Shown here in pieces: positions 29,900-40,524 of a DNA stretch of 64,000 bases. Source of the stretch: Robertmurraya sp. FSL R5-0851 (GTDB lineage: Bacteria > Bacillota > Bacilli > Bacillales > Cytobacillaceae). How positions within the stretch are numbered: the stretch's first letter is position 1; every line of letters begins with the position of its first letter. Both the position numbers and the translations under genes were made by a program. Under the pieces are notes generated by a model. The model had not been told where the DNA came from. It saw nothing but the letters and a program-made list of their open reading frames with translations, and searched no databases. Location of the stretch: assembly GCF_038002965.1 (NCBI RefSeq), contig NZ_JBBOOE010000001.1, positions 1,593,001 through 1,657,000 of the forward strand, read 5' to 3'.

Positions 29900-31042
29900 A
29901 TGAGCAGTGAATTATTAGATGCTCTTATTTTGCTTGAAAAGGAAAAAGGAATTTCACGAGATGTGATAATTGAGGCAATTGAAGCAGCGCTTATCTCTGC
30001 TTATCGTAGAAATTTCAATCAAGCGCAAAACGTTCGAATCGATTTAAATTTAGGTGTTGGAACGATGCGTGTTTTTGCTCGTAAAGAAGTCGTAGATGAA
30101 GTATTCGACCCAAGACTTGAAATTTCTTTAGAGGAAGCTAGACGAATCAATCCAAATTACATGATTGAAGATGTGGTAGAGCTTGAGGTAACACCTAAGG
30201 ATTTTGGACGCATTGCTGCACAAACAGCAAAGCAAGTGGTTACGCAACGAGTTCGTGAAGCAGAAAGAGGAATTATTTACTCTGAATTTATCGACCGTGA
30301 AGAAGATATTATGACAGGTATTGTCCAACGTTTGGACTCCAAGTTTATCTATGTGAGCTTAGGGAAAATTGAAGCAATTTTACCAGCAAACGAACAAATG
30401 CCTAATGAGCGTTACAAGCCTCATGATCGTATTAAGGTGTTTATTACAAAAGTAGAAAAAACTACCAAAGGCCCACAAATTTTTGTTTCAAGAACACATC
30501 CAGGTCTTTTAAAGAGACTATTTGAGATTGAAGTTCCAGAAATCTATGATGGAACAGTTGAAATCAAATCAGTTTCTCGTGAAGCAGGTGACCGCTCAAA
30601 AATCTCTGTTCATTCTGATAATCCAGAAGTTGATCCAGTAGGAGCATGCGTGGGTCCAAAAGGTGCTCGTGTTCAAGCAATTGTCAACGAGTTAAAGGGA
30701 GAAAAAATCGATATTGTGAAATGGTCGGATGATCCTTTTGTATTTGTAGCAAATGCTCTCAGCCCATCTAAAGTTCTTGACGTAATCGTCAATGAAGATG
30801 AAAAGGCAACAACAGTAGTTGTTCCCGATTATCAACTGTCACTCGCAATTGGTAAAAGAGGCCAAAATGCGCGTTTAGCGGCTAAGTTGACCGGTTGGAA
30901 AATTGATATTAAATCAGAAACAGATGCAAGAGAAGCTGGTATTTTCCCTCGTGAAGAAGGAATTCTTTCGTTTGATGATGAAGAGGAAGATGCACACGCA
31001 GATACCGATTTACATTTAGAGTACGTAGAAGAGCAGGAGTAA
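29900..31042 (+). CDS. nusA: Transcription termination/antitermination factor NusA
   Basis: A 380-residue NusA of the Gram-positive type: N-terminal RNA-polymerase-binding domain (about 1-130), S1 domain (130-200), KH1 and KH2 (200-345) with SVHSDNPEVDPVGACVGPKG and LAIGKRGQNARLA. An acidic tail follows, and the extra C-terminal repeats of E. coli are absent. NusA slows polymerase and promotes hairpin-dependent termination. Location downstream of an attenuator-like leader fits known NusA autoregulation in other bacteria. Confidence 0.97.
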   Translation: MSSELLDALILLEKEKGISRDVIIEAIEAALISAYRRNFNQAQNVRIDLNLGVGTMRVFARKEVVDEVFDPRLEISLEEARRINPNYMIEDVVELEVTPKDFGRIAAQTAKQVVTQRVREAERGIIYSEFIDREEDIMTGIVQRLDSKFIYVSLGKIEAILPANEQMPNERYKPHDRIKVFITKVEKTTKGPQIFVSRTHPGLLKRLFEIEVPEIYDGTVEIKSVSREAGDRSKISVHSDNPEVDPVGACVGPKGARVQAIVNELKGEKIDIVKWSDDPFVFVANALSPSKVLDVIVNEDEKATTVVVPDYQLSLAIGKRGQNARLAAKLTGWKIDIKSETDAREAGIFPREEGILSFDDEEEDAHADTDLHLEYVEEQE

Positions 31043-31060
31043 GAAAGGGGTGGATGATGG

Positions 31061-31333
31061 TTGAACAGAAATAGGAAGGTTCCATTAAGAAAATGTGTTG
31101 CTACCGGAGAAATGCGACCGAAGAAAGAACTTGTTCGCATCGTTCGCTCGAAGGAAGGCGAGGTCTCCATCGACTTAACCGGTAAAAAGTCGGGTCGAGG
31201 TGCCTACCTTACGAAAGAAAAAGAAGCTATTCTTTTAGCGAAGAAAAAGAATATATTATCGAATCAATTGCAAGTTCAAGTAAACGATTCTGTGTACGAA
31301 GAATTATTGAAGCTTGTTGAGAAGGAGAATTGA
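31061..31333 (+). CDS. rnpM: RNase P modulator RnpM (YlxR)
   Basis: A 90-residue YlxR/DUF448 protein, starting at TTG 31061. It has the family [17 protein letters not shown] and [13 protein letters not shown] motifs. YlxR was reported in B. subtilis to bind the RNase P RNA and modulate it, hence RnpM. The small basic protein overlaps or abuts ylxQ and is co-transcribed between nusA and infB. Confidence 0.93.
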   Translation: MNRNRKVPLRKCVATGEMRPKKELVRIVRSKEGEVSIDLTGKKSGRGAYLTKEKEAILLAKKKNILSNQLQVQVNDSVYEELLKLVEKEN

Positions 31334-31341
31334 CAATCCGA

Positions 31342-31644
31342 ATGAAGCAAAATCAGTGGATGTCATTGCTTGGCTTAGCCAATCGAGCGCGTAAAGTGAT
31401 TTCTGGGGAGGAACTTTCTATTAAGGAAGTTCGTAGCAATAAAGCGAAGTTAGTTTTGCTTTCAGCAGATGCATCCCAAAACACACAGAAAAAAGTGACA
31501 GATAAATGCAAATCCTATAACATTCCTTGTAAAATAGTTGAGAACCGCTTTTTACTCGGTCAAGCGATCGGAAAAGAAGCCCGTGTAGTCGTGGCCGTTC
31601 TAGATGAAGGATTTGCCAAGAAGCTAAAGACGTTGCTCGATTAA
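31342..31644 (+). CDS. ylxQ: L7Ae/L30e-family RNA-binding protein YlxQ
   Basis: A 100-residue L7Ae-like protein ([45 protein letters not shown]). The family binds kink-turn RNA and is of uncertain role in Bacillus. ATG 31342 is preferred because it gives exactly the B. subtilis-like N-terminus and length; a TTG at 31330 overlapping the rnpM stop is possible but sits only 2 bp from GAAGGAG. Confidence 0.9.
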   Translation: MKQNQWMSLLGLANRARKVISGEELSIKEVRSNKAKLVLLSADASQNTQKKVTDKCKSYNIPCKIVENRFLLGQAIGKEARVVVAVLDEGFAKKLKTLLD

Positions 31645-31663
31645 TTCTAGCGGGGGTGTAAAC

Positions 31664-33874
31664 ATGAGTAAAATGCGAGTGTATGAATATGCAAAAAAAC
31701 ATAATGTTTCGAGTAAGGAACTCATTACAAAATTAAAAGATATGAATATCGAGGTTTCTAACCATATGACAATGATTGAAGATGATACTGTTAAAAAGCT
31801 AGATGAACAATATGCTAAGGGTAGTAAAGAAGAAAAGAAGGAAGCTCCAGAGCAGACTCAAGCACAACAACAAAAGCCTGTTGCAGCTCAAGTACAATCA
31901 AAAGCAAAGGCTAGTGCTTTTGATGAGGACGACGACCGTAATGTGGCTCCTTCGAAAGTAAAAGTAAAAACAGCTCCAAAGGCAGTTCAAGGGAAAAAAG
32001 GTACCCAAGAAAACCAATCAAAAGAAACAAAAGCTTTTAATGGTAAAAAGGGTAAAAACCAACAAAGAGGTCGTGTACAACACCAGTCACAGCCACCACA
32101 GCCTCCAAAAAAGAAAGAATTACCTGCAAAAATCACCTTTACAGAATCACTTACAGTGGCTGAATTAGCTAAAAAGCTTCACCGTGAACCATCTGAACTC
32201 ATTAAGAAATTGTTCTTACTAGGTGTAATGGCTACCATTAACCAATCACTTGATAAGGATGCAATTGAACTAATTGCAGCTGAATATGGTGTGGAAGTGG
32301 AAGAAGAAATCAAGATTGATGTTACTGATCTTGAAGTATACTTCACAGAAGATAACGAAGCGGAGTTAGTGGAAAGACCTTCTGTTGTAACCATTATGGG
32401 TCACGTTGACCACGGAAAAACAACTTTGCTTGATTCAATCCGTAACACAAAGGTTACTGCTGGAGAAGCAGGCGGTATCACTCAGCATATCGGTGCTTAC
32501 CAAGTAGAAGAAAATGGTAAGAAAATTACATTCCTTGATACACCAGGTCACGCTGCTTTCACAACGATGCGTGCGCGTGGGGCAAAAATTACGGATATTA
32601 CGATTTTAGTAGTTGCAGCAGATGACGGGGTTATGCCACAAACGATTGAAGCGATTAATCACGCAAAAGCCGCTGAGGTTCCGATTATTGTTGCTGTGAA
32701 CAAAATGGATAAAGAAAGTGCAAACCCTGATCGTGTTATGCAGGAGTTAACAGAATATGGTTTAGTTCCTGAAGCATGGGGTGGAGACACAATTTTCGTT
32801 CCACTATCAGCCTTAAAAGGAGAAGGAATCGACAATTTATTAGAAATGATCCTTCTTGTTGGAGAAGTAGAGGAATATAAAGCGAATCCAAATCGTAAGG
32901 CAATCGGTACAGTTATTGAAGCTCAGCTAGATAAAGGTAGAGGTTCGGTTGCTACACTTCTAGTTCAAAACGGTACATTACGAATTGGAGATCCAATCGT
33001 TGTAGGTACAACTTTTGGACGTGTTCGTGCAATGGTTAATGACCTTGGTCGTCGTGTGAAAGAAGCTGGTCCATCTACTCCTGTGGAAATTACAGGTTTA
33101 AATGATGTTCCGCATGCAGGAGATCGCTTTGTAGTGTTTGAAGATGAAAAGACAGCTCGTCAAGTGGGTGAAGCACGTTCACAGCTTGCTATCCAAGCAT
33201 CTCGTTCTGAAAAGACACGTGTAAGTCTTGATAACTTATTTGAACATATGAAGCAAGGCGAAATGAAGGATATTAACCTTATTGTGAAAGCTGACGTTCA
33301 AGGTTCGGTTGAAGCACTTGCTGCTGCACTTCAAAAGATTGAAGTTGAGGGTATAAATGTAAAAATCATCCACACTGGTGTTGGTGCGATCAATGAATCA
33401 GATATTACTTTAGCAGCGGCATCAAATGCGATTGTTATTGGATTTAACGTTCGTCCAGATAATAATGCAAAGCGCGCGGCAGAAGCGGAAGAAGTAGATG
33501 TTCGCTTGCACCGTATCATTTATAAAGTAATTGAAGAAATTGAAGCAGCGATGAAAGGGATGCTTGATCCTGAATTCGAAGAGAAGATCACCGGGCAAGC
33601 TGAAGTTCGTCAAACATTCAAAGTATCGAAGGTTGGTACGATTGCAGGATCTTATGTTACGGATGGAAAAATCGCTCGTGGCAGTGGAATCCGTGTCATT
33701 CGTGATGGAATCGTGGTATTTGAAGGTGAAATCGACGCCCTTAAGCGTTTCAAGGATGATGCTAAGGAAGTATCTCAAGGGTATGAGTGCGGAATTACCA
33801 TCAAAAACTACAACGATGTAAAAGAAGGGGACGTAATCGAAGCCTTCGTTATGCAAGAAGTGGACCGTAAATGA
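31664..33874 (+). CDS. infB: Translation initiation factor IF-2
   Basis: A 736-residue IF-2 with an N-terminal helical module ([19 protein letters not shown]), a long Gln/Lys-rich disordered linker, a second N-terminal module, then the G domain with GHVDHGKT at about 246-253, DTPGHAAF and NKMD, and domains II-IV that bind fMet-tRNA. It positions initiator tRNA on the 30S subunit. The stop overlaps ylxP by 4 bp. Confidence 0.98.
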   Translation: MSKMRVYEYAKKHNVSSKELITKLKDMNIEVSNHMTMIEDDTVKKLDEQYAKGSKEEKKEAPEQTQAQQQKPVAAQVQSKAKASAFDEDDDRNVAPSKVKVKTAPKAVQGKKGTQENQSKETKAFNGKKGKNQQRGRVQHQSQPPQPPKKKELPAKITFTESLTVAELAKKLHREPSELIKKLFLLGVMATINQSLDKDAIELIAAEYGVEVEEEIKIDVTDLEVYFTEDNEAELVERPSVVTIMGHVDHGKTTLLDSIRNTKVTAGEAGGITQHIGAYQVEENGKKITFLDTPGHAAFTTMRARGAKITDITILVVAADDGVMPQTIEAINHAKAAEVPIIVAVNKMDKESANPDRVMQELTEYGLVPEAWGGDTIFVPLSALKGEGIDNLLEMILLVGEVEEYKANPNRKAIGTVIEAQLDKGRGSVATLLVQNGTLRIGDPIVVGTTFGRVRAMVNDLGRRVKEAGPSTPVEITGLNDVPHAGDRFVVFEDEKTARQVGEARSQLAIQASRSEKTRVSLDNLFEHMKQGEMKDINLIVKADVQGSVEALAAALQKIEVEGINVKIIHTGVGAINESDITLAAASNAIVIGFNVRPDNNAKRAAEAEEVDVRLHRIIYKVIEEIEAAMKGMLDPEFEEKITGQAEVRQTFKVSKVGTIAGSYVTDGKIARGSGIRVIRDGIVVFEGEIDALKRFKDDAKEVSQGYECGITIKNYNDVKEGDVIEAFVMQEVDRK

Positions 33875-34152
33875 TCATTGGCTTAGCCGCCTGTGAATGC
33901 CTCATTTATGATGCCCATTCTTTAAAAGACAAAAGAGCTGTCCTTCAACGGATTATCACAAGGCTCAGACAACGATACAATTTGTCTGTTGCAGAGGTTG
34001 ATTATCAAGATACATGGCAACGTACCAAAATCGCTATTGTGTCAGTTGCATCCTCAAAAGTAGCCGTTGAAAGAGAACTGCAGCATTCATTAAAGTTAAT
34101 TGATTCATTTCCAGAAATCGAACGCACAATAACGGACTTGGAATGGATATAA
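33871..34152 (+). CDS. ylxP: YlxP (DUF503 family)
   Basis: A 93-residue DUF503 protein ([21 protein letters not shown] at the start, then [22 protein letters not shown] in pieces). The fold resembles a ferredoxin-like dimer. Its biochemical function is not established; conserved placement between infB and rbfA implies a link to ribosome assembly or translation. The ATG overlaps the infB stop. Confidence 0.92.
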   Translation: MIIGLAACECLIYDAHSLKDKRAVLQRIITRLRQRYNLSVAEVDYQDTWQRTKIAIVSVASSKVAVERELQHSLKLIDSFPEIERTITDLEWI

Positions 34153-34287
34153 TAACATAAACGAGGGGAGATTCTCTCCTCTCTATATGCATGTGTATCA
34201 TGCGTAAAACAAATAGATAAATCGTTCCCTAAAAACAGTGCTATTTTAAAAGCATTGTTTTCAAAGGATGACAAAGAGGTGACTACC

Positions 34288-34659
34288 ATGAGCCTTAGAT
34301 CTAATCGAGTTGGAGAACAGATGAAGAAAGAACTTGGGGAAATTATTGGACGAAAAATAAAGGACCCACGTATCGGCTTTGTGACTGTTACAGATGTACA
34401 AGTAACAGGTGATCTTCAACAAGCAAAGGTGTTTATTTCTGTGTTAGGTGATGACCTTCAAAGAGAGAATACACTGAAGGGTTTAGCTAAAGCAAAAGGA
34501 TTTATTCGTTCGGAAATTGGGCAGAGAATTCGTCTTAGAAAGACTCCTGAAATTACATTTGAATTCGATGAATCGATTGACTATGGAAATCGAATCGAAA
34601 ATCTTCTGTATCAAATTAAGGAAGAGACGAAGGAAGAACAGACCGAACGAGAAGATTGA
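34288..34659 (+). CDS. rbfA: 30S ribosome-binding factor A
   Basis: A 123-residue RbfA with the KH-like core ([38 protein letters not shown] in pieces). It binds immature 30S subunits and assists 16S 5'-end processing. I use ATG 34288, preceded by AAAGAGGTGA; in-frame codons from 34255 add an unconserved extension. An acidic tail ends at a terminator. Confidence 0.95.
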   Translation: MSLRSNRVGEQMKKELGEIIGRKIKDPRIGFVTVTDVQVTGDLQQAKVFISVLGDDLQRENTLKGLAKAKGFIRSEIGQRIRLRKTPEITFEFDESIDYGNRIENLLYQIKEETKEEQTERED

Positions 34660-34663
34660 TCAA

Positions 34664-34696
34664 AGAGGATAGACATCATGTCTATCCTTTTTTCTA
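34664..34696 (+). terminator. Intrinsic terminator after rbfA
   Basis: AGGATAGAC and GTCTATCCT form a perfect 9-bp stem around ATCAT, followed by TTTTT. It closes the rimP-rbfA operon. Confidence 0.9.
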
Positions 34697-34720
34697 ATTG
34701 AAAGACCAGGAGGAACAGAA

Positions 34721-35638
34721 ATGGAAGGGATTTTGCCATTATTTAAGCCTAAAGGAATGACATCTCACGATTGTGTCTTTAAGCTTAGAAAAATACTGCG
34801 AATGAAGCGGATCGGACATACAGGTACGCTTGATCCTGAAGTAGATGGAGTGTTACCGATTTGCCTTGGACGAGCAACCAAGGTGGCTGAATACATAACA
34901 GATGCAGGAAAAGTATACGAGGGTGAAGTAACAATTGGCTTTGCTACAACAACCGAGGATGCGACGGGTGAGGTGATTGAAAGGAAAGACATTGAAACAC
35001 TGATTACTCGCGAGCAAGTGAAAGCTGTGTTATCGGAACTAACAGGTGAGATTTCTCAGACTCCACCTATGTACTCAGCAGTCAAGGTGAATGGAAAACG
35101 TTTGTATGAGTATGCAAGAAAAGGCATTGAAGTGGAACGCCCTACGAGACAAGTGACGATCTATTCGATTGAGCTTTTAGATGACCGTGAAGTGTTTGAA
35201 GGAGAAACCATTTCCTTTAAATTTCGTGTTGCTTGTAGCAAGGGAACATATATTAGGACATTAGCTGTTATGATTGGAGAACGATTAGGTTACCCTGCTC
35301 ATATGTCTGACTTAAGACGCACCGAGTCAGCGTCATTTTCTCTTGATGACTGTAAGACGCTATCGGAAGTAGAGGAAATGGTAAATAACGGAACGATATT
35401 AAACGCTTTATATCCTATTGAAAGAGCACTTATTCATTTGCCGAAATATCAAATAAGTGATAAATTAGTTGAGAAAGTGAAAAATGGTGCAGTTCTTGAA
35501 ACTCCTGAAATACTTCAAGATATTAAACAACCCGTCGTTCTTGAAACGATGGATCATAAAGCGCTGGCTATATACATGCACCATCCTCATAAGCCTAATC
35601 TAATGAAGCCAACAAAGGTACTACATATAGAGAATTAG
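34721..35638 (+). CDS. truB: tRNA pseudouridine(55) synthase
   Basis: A 305-residue TruB with the catalytic Asp38 in GHTGTLDPEVDGVLP, the KPKGMTSHD N-terminus, and the C-terminal PUA-like domain. It makes pseudouridine 55 in the T-loop of tRNAs. An AGGAGG precedes the ATG. It follows the rbfA terminator, so it may be read through or have a promoter in the short gap that I could not identify. Confidence 0.97.
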   Translation: MEGILPLFKPKGMTSHDCVFKLRKILRMKRIGHTGTLDPEVDGVLPICLGRATKVAEYITDAGKVYEGEVTIGFATTTEDATGEVIERKDIETLITREQVKAVLSELTGEISQTPPMYSAVKVNGKRLYEYARKGIEVERPTRQVTIYSIELLDDREVFEGETISFKFRVACSKGTYIRTLAVMIGERLGYPAHMSDLRRTESASFSLDDCKTLSEVEEMVNNGTILNALYPIERALIHLPKYQISDKLVEKVKNGAVLETPEILQDIKQPVVLETMDHKALAIYMHHPHKPNLMKPTKVLHIEN

Positions 35639-35663
35639 GTTGGTAAAGAAAGGGAGAAAGCTT

Positions 35664-36629
35664 GTGGAAGTTTTAAATATTACACATCCTCATCAATTCT
35701 CAAAGGATATGTTTCAACCAATGGTCGTTGCTCTTGGTTATTTTGATGGGGTTCATTTAGGCCATAAAAGAGTGATCGATACGGCTGCAAAAATAGCCAA
35801 GGAAAAGGGAATAAAAAGTGCGGTAATGACATTTACTCCACATCCATCCGTTGTACTCAAAAAGGTGGAAAAGGTTGAATATATTACCCCGTTAGAAGAA
35901 AAGATCAAAATTATTTCTGAACAACAGGTTGATTACCTGTTTGTTGTGAATTTTACTAGTGAATTTGCCAATCTTCTGCCACAGGAGTTTGTCGACCAAT
36001 ACTTGATAGATCTAGGTGCTGTTCACGTTGTCGCTGGGTTTGATTATTCTTACGGAAAGCTTGGTAAGGGTACGATGGAAACTCTACCGTTTCATTCAAG
36101 ACAAGCATTCACCTTTACGGTTGTGCCTAAGCTTGAAAGTCACGATGAAAAAATTAGTTCAACTTTAATCAGAAACCATATAAAAGAAGGTCAACTTGAC
36201 ACACTTCCGGAATTACTCGGCCGTTACTATACGACAACAGGAATAGTTGTACACGGTGACAAAAGAGGAAGAACGATTGGGTTCCCTACAGCAAATATTG
36301 ACTTAAATGAGGAATATATCCTGCCACCACTTGGTGTTCACGCTGTAAGAATGCTTGTAAATGGGAAATGGCAAGAAGGTGTTTGTAATATCGGGTTTAA
36401 ACCAACTTTTAATAAGGAAAAATCGAATAAGCCGAGTGTAGAAGTCCATATTTTTGACTTTAATGATCAAATATATGGAGAGTATGTAACGATTGAATGG
36501 CATAAATACCTTCGTTCAGAACAGAAATTCACAGGAATTGATGAACTTGTGGCACAAATCGAGCGAGATAAACAAAATTCACTGCTCTACTTTGAAAATT
36601 CAAAGACTAAGCCTTGCAATTTGTCATAA
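35664..36629 (+). CDS. ribF: Bifunctional riboflavin kinase/FAD synthetase
   Basis: A 321-residue enzyme (RibC in B. subtilis, RibF elsewhere). The N-terminal FMN adenylyltransferase has GYFDGVHLGH and ISSTLIRNHI; the C-terminal riboflavin kinase has GDKRGRTIGFPTANI and CNIGFKPTF. It converts riboflavin to FMN and FAD, setting riboflavin-riboswitch ligand levels. GTG 35664 is chosen because AGGGAG lies 7 bp before it and the N-terminus then matches the family. The rpsO promoter lies in its last codons. Confidence 0.96.
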   Translation: MEVLNITHPHQFSKDMFQPMVVALGYFDGVHLGHKRVIDTAAKIAKEKGIKSAVMTFTPHPSVVLKKVEKVEYITPLEEKIKIISEQQVDYLFVVNFTSEFANLLPQEFVDQYLIDLGAVHVVAGFDYSYGKLGKGTMETLPFHSRQAFTFTVVPKLESHDEKISSTLIRNHIKEGQLDTLPELLGRYYTTTGIVVHGDKRGRTIGFPTANIDLNEEYILPPLGVHAVRMLVNGKWQEGVCNIGFKPTFNKEKSNKPSVEVHIFDFNDQIYGEYVTIEWHKYLRSEQKFTGIDELVAQIERDKQNSLLYFENSKTKPCNLS

Positions 36630-36642
36630 AAAAGTGTATTCT
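36614..36642 (+). promoter_or_regulatory. Sigma-A promoter of rpsO
   Basis: TTGCAA at 36614-36619 and TATTCT at 36637-36642 are 17 bp apart and overlap the end of ribF. Confidence 0.7.
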
Positions 36643-36648
36643 AAGAAA

Positions 36649-36720
36649 CGTACGAAATGAACCTTTGCTTGGCTAGTCGAGTCACCGACGCTGGCTCAGT
36701 AACAGGGGATTTGAAATAAT
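36649..36720 (+). ncRNA. Probable structured leader of rpsO (S15)
   Basis: The roughly 75-base transcribed leader is GC-richer than its surroundings and holds complementary pieces (for example GAGTCACCGACGCTGGCTC, 36680-36698). S15 often represses its own mRNA through such structures, but leaders differ between lineages, so the assignment is inferred. Confidence 0.45.
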
Positions 36721-36722
36721 AG

Positions 36723-37004
<282 letters not shown>

Positions 37005-37010
37005 TCTTTA

Positions 37011-37037
37011 AAGCGGGATTCTTTCCCGCTTTTTTGT
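37011..37037 (+). terminator. Intrinsic terminator after rpsO
   Basis: AAGCGGGA and TCCCGCTT form an 8-bp stem followed by TTTTTTG. Confidence 0.88.
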
Positions 37038-37205
37038 TAGCAATAAATTTCTATCAATAAGCTTTTTAAGTATTCATAATTATGTACATACTATAGAATA
37101 TTCGCCTATATTCTTATATTTGTTCTCCATTACGGGTTAGAACAATTTATATACATGTAATTACACGTTAACATACCAAAGAGAATTGGTAGAGAGGGGT
37201 AAAAA

Positions 37206-39326
37206 ATGGGACAAGACAAGAAAATCTATTCAATAGATTGGGCTGGTCGTAAGCTTTCCGTGGAAATTGGACAGCTTGCTAAACAAGCAAACGGCGCTGT
37301 GCTCGTTCGCTATGGCGATACAGCAGTACTTAGTACGGCTACAGCATCGAAGGAACCGAAGAAACTCGATTTCTTTCCATTAACAGTAAACTATGAGGAG
37401 CGTCTATACGCGGTTGGAAAAATTCCTGGTGGATTTATTAAACGTGAAGGACGTCCGAGTGAGAAGGCAATACTAGCTAGTCGCTTAATTGACAGACCGA
37501 TCCGTCCATTGTTTGCTGATGGATTTCGTAATGAAGTTCAAGTAGTTAGTATGGTAATGAGTGTGGATCAAGACTGCTCATCTGAAATGGCAGCTATGTT
37601 TGGTTCATCTCTTGCACTTTCTGTTTCAGATATTCCTTTTGAAGGTCCAATTGCAGGTGTTACAGTTGGCCGCATCAATGGTCAATTTATTATCAATCCT
37701 TCTGTTGCAGAAACAGAAAAGAGCGATATGCACTTAGTTGTAGCTGGAACAAAAGATGCCATTAACATGGTTGAAGCTGGTGCAGAAGAAGTACCAGAAG
37801 AAACGATGCTTGAAGCGATAATGTTTGGACATGAAGAAATCAAAAGATTAATCGCATTCCAAGAAGAAATTGCAGCTGAAATCGGAAAAGAAAAGACAGA
37901 GGTTGTTTTATATCAACTTGATGCTGATCTTGAAGCGGAAATTCGTGGAATGTGTGAAGCGGATATGATTAAAGCTATTCAAGTTCAAGAAAAGCACGCT
38001 CGTGAAGATGCTATCCGTGCTGTAAAGGATACGGTTATTGCAAAATACGAGGAAGAAGAAGCAGCAGACGATGACTTAAAACAAGTGAAACAGATTTTAG
38101 ATAAGATGGTTAAAGGTGAAGTTCGCCGTTTGATTACAGAAGAAAAGGTAAGACCTGATGGACGTAATCCAGAAGAGATTCGCCCGCTATCATCAGAGGT
38201 AGATTTGCTTCCACGTACACATGGTTCAGGTCTGTTCACACGTGGACAAACTCAAGCATTGAGTATTTGTACACTTGGGGCCTTAGGAGATGTACAAATC
38301 TTAGATGGATTAGGAATTGAAGAAGAAAAACGTTTCATGCACCATTATAACTTTCCGAATTTCTCAGTTGGAGAAACGGGTCCGATGCGTGGGCCTGGGC
38401 GTCGTGAAATTGGTCATGGTGCGTTAGGTGAACGTGCTCTAGAGCCAATTATTCCTTCTGAAAAAGACTTCCCATACACGATCCGTCTTGTATCAGAAGT
38501 ATTAGAGTCAAATGGTTCTACCTCTCAAGCAAGTATTTGTGCGAGTACTTTAGCTATGATGGACGCTGGGGTTCCAATTAAAGCTCCTGTAGCAGGTATT
38601 GCTATGGGCCTTGTAAAATCCGGTGAGCATTATACAATCCTTACAGATATTCAAGGCATGGAAGACCATCTGGGCGATATGGACTTTAAAGTAGCTGGTA
38701 CGTCAAAAGGTGTAACAGCATTACAAATGGATATTAAAATCGAAGGCTTATCAAGACAAATTCTTGAGGAAGCATTGCAACAAGCGAAGAAAGGTCGTAT
38801 GCAAATCCTTGATTCTATGCTTGCAACGATTTCAACTCCGAAAGAACAGCTGTCTAAGTATGCACCAAAGATTATTACTATTTATATCAACCCTGATAAA
38901 ATTCGTGATGTTATCGGACCAAGCGGAAAGCAAATCAATAAGATTATTGAAGAAACTGGCGTGAAAATTGATATCGAACAAGATGGTACAGTTTTCATCT
39001 CATCTACGGATGAAGAAATGAACCAGAAAGCAAAGAAGATTATTGAAGATATCGTTCGTGAAGTAGAAGTTGGACAAATGTATTTAGGTAAAGTTAAACG
39101 AATTGAAAAATTCGGAGCATTTGTTGAGCTATTTAGCGGTAAAGATGGGTTAGTTCACATTTCTGAACTGGCTGAAGAAAGAGTGGGCAAAGTAGAAGAT
39201 GTAGTTGCTATTGGCGATGAAATCTTAGTAAGAGTTATGGAAATCGATAAGCAGGGCCGTGTAAACTTGTCACGTAAAGTCGTTCTTAAAGAACAACGTG
39301 AACAAAAAGAACAAGCCCAAAAATAA
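37206..39326 (+). CDS. pnp: Polynucleotide phosphorylase
   Basis: A 706-residue PNPase: two RNase PH-like domains (about 1-215 and 310-545, second with [22 protein letters not shown] in pieces), a helical linker, KH domain (about 555-615, [16 protein letters not shown]) and S1 domain (about 620-690, [16 protein letters not shown]). It degrades RNA 3'-5' phosphorolytically and binds RNase Y. The 170-bp leader holds an inverted repeat (TTGTTCT / AGAACAA, 37120-37145) of unknown role. Confidence 0.98.
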   Translation: MGQDKKIYSIDWAGRKLSVEIGQLAKQANGAVLVRYGDTAVLSTATASKEPKKLDFFPLTVNYEERLYAVGKIPGGFIKREGRPSEKAILASRLIDRPIRPLFADGFRNEVQVVSMVMSVDQDCSSEMAAMFGSSLALSVSDIPFEGPIAGVTVGRINGQFIINPSVAETEKSDMHLVVAGTKDAINMVEAGAEEVPEETMLEAIMFGHEEIKRLIAFQEEIAAEIGKEKTEVVLYQLDADLEAEIRGMCEADMIKAIQVQEKHAREDAIRAVKDTVIAKYEEEEAADDDLKQVKQILDKMVKGEVRRLITEEKVRPDGRNPEEIRPLSSEVDLLPRTHGSGLFTRGQTQALSICTLGALGDVQILDGLGIEEEKRFMHHYNFPNFSVGETGPMRGPGRREIGHGALGERALEPIIPSEKDFPYTIRLVSEVLESNGSTSQASICASTLAMMDAGVPIKAPVAGIAMGLVKSGEHYTILTDIQGMEDHLGDMDFKVAGTSKGVTALQMDIKIEGLSRQILEEALQQAKKGRMQILDSMLATISTPKEQLSKYAPKIITIYINPDKIRDVIGPSGKQINKIIEETGVKIDIEQDGTVFISSTDEEMNQKAKKIIEDIVREVEVGQMYLGKVKRIEKFGAFVELFSGKDGLVHISELAEERVGKVEDVVAIGDEILVRVMEIDKQGRVNLSRKVVLKEQREQKEQAQK

Positions 39327-39338
39327 AGAACACAACGA

Positions 39339-39365
39339 AAAGCCAGGGCTTTACCCTGGCTTTTC
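39339..39365 (+). terminator. Intrinsic terminator after pnp
   Basis: AGCCAGGG and CCCTGGCT form a perfect 8-bp stem followed by TTTT. Confidence 0.88.
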
Positions 39366-39378
39366 CCATACAACATAA

Positions 39379-39392
39379 TGATAACGCTTACA
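39379..39392 (+). promoter_or_regulatory. Candidate cre (CcpA) site upstream of ylxY
   Basis: TGATAACGCTTACA differs from the cre consensus TGWAANCGNTNWCA at one position. It lies about 95 bp before ylxY. Regulation by CcpA is inferred. Confidence 0.45.
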
Positions 39393-39487
39393 AACAGCGG
39401 GTTTTTAGTGCATAGAAAGAAATGTCCCTTGATTGTTCTACCTTGTCCTTTCTTTACATAATGTACAAGTGAAGGAGGAGAATAAGA

Positions 39488-40459
39488 ATGAAGAAACTAA
39501 TGACTATTTCTATGATTGGGATGCTCTCAATTATGTTAGTAAACAATCCACTTACGGATCAATACGTCCATGGATTAAAGGTGCTAAACATTCCTGCTTC
39601 AGGTCAAAAAAGTACTTTGTATATGGAGATTGAAGAGAAGGCAAAAGAATATGAAAAACCAGCTCAAGATGCAAAGGTTGATCCTGTTTGGAAGGCCATC
39701 CCTGGATATAATGGTTTAAAAGTCGACATTTCTGCAAGTTATGCTAAGATGAAAAAGGACGGGAAATTCGATCCAGACAAACTCGTATACATACAGACAT
39801 CACCAGCAGTTCATTTAAAGGATCTGCCCCCGACCGCCATTTATAAAGGCCACCCTGATAAGCCAATGGTTTCGTTTATTATAAATGTCGCCTGGGGAAA
39901 TGAGTACCTTGGACCAATTTTGGAAACGTTAAAAAAGAATAATGTTCATGCAAGCTTCTTTCTTGAAGGAAGATGGGTAAAAGAAAATCCAGAGCTTGCA
40001 AAAATGATTGTAGAGGCCGGTCATGAAGTAGGTAACCATTCTTACACTCATCCCAATATGAAGGAAATATCTTCAGCAAAAATTCGAGAAGAAATTGTAA
40101 AAACAAACGAAGTAATTAATGCTACAACGGGAGAGGAAGTTGAATGGCTCGCTCCACCAAGCGGAAGCTACCGTGATGAAGTAGTAAAAATTGCAGCAGA
40201 GTATAAGCTTGGAACACTCATGTGGAGTGTTGATACGATTGACTGGCAAAAGCCAACACCACAGCAACTTATCAATCGTGTGATGGGGAAAGTGCATAAA
40301 GGGGCCATGATTCTTATGCATCCAACCGATTCAACGGCAAAAGCTCTAGATGAGCTTATTAAACGAATTAAGCTTGAGAAATATGAAATTAATACAGTGT
40401 CTGAGTTATTGAGTGAAGATCGAATTATGAAGAAATCGGTAATAAATGAGCAAGAATAA
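39488..40459 (+). CDS. ylxY: Polysaccharide deacetylase-like protein YlxY with altered catalytic motif
   Basis: A 323-residue exported protein with a signal-like N-terminus (about 1-25) and a C-terminal NodB-type barrel (about residues 125-310). The zinc-binding HSYTHP motif is intact. The usual TFDDG motif that supplies the catalytic Asp reads INVAWGNEY here, as I recall for B. subtilis YlxY as well. Thus it may be a non-canonical or inactive deacetylase. Substrate unknown; a wall or spore role is inferred from the family. Good GGAGGAG ribosome-binding site. Confidence 0.88.
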   Translation: MKKLMTISMIGMLSIMLVNNPLTDQYVHGLKVLNIPASGQKSTLYMEIEEKAKEYEKPAQDAKVDPVWKAIPGYNGLKVDISASYAKMKKDGKFDPDKLVYIQTSPAVHLKDLPPTAIYKGHPDKPMVSFIINVAWGNEYLGPILETLKKNNVHASFFLEGRWVKENPELAKMIVEAGHEVGNHSYTHPNMKEISSAKIREEIVKTNEVINATTGEEVEWLAPPSGSYRDEVVKIAAEYKLGTLMWSVDTIDWQKPTPQQLINRVMGKVHKGAMILMHPTDSTAKALDELIKRIKLEKYEINTVSELLSEDRIMKKSVINEQE

Positions 40460-40487
40460 TTGATAGTCACACCAAAAGACGTATAAT
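40460..40487 (+). promoter_or_regulatory. Sigma-A promoter of mlpA
   Basis: TTGATA at 40460-40465 and TATAAT at 40482-40487 have a 16-bp spacer. It begins one base after the ylxY stop. Confidence 0.78.
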
Positions 40488-40524
40488 GATCGTAGCATTA
40501 CGCTGTAGAACAGGAGGAGTTCAC

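Noticed and set aside
33422..33856. Minus-strand ORF of 144 codons inside infB
   Set aside because: Shadow of the IF-2 C-terminal domains; no signals of independent expression.
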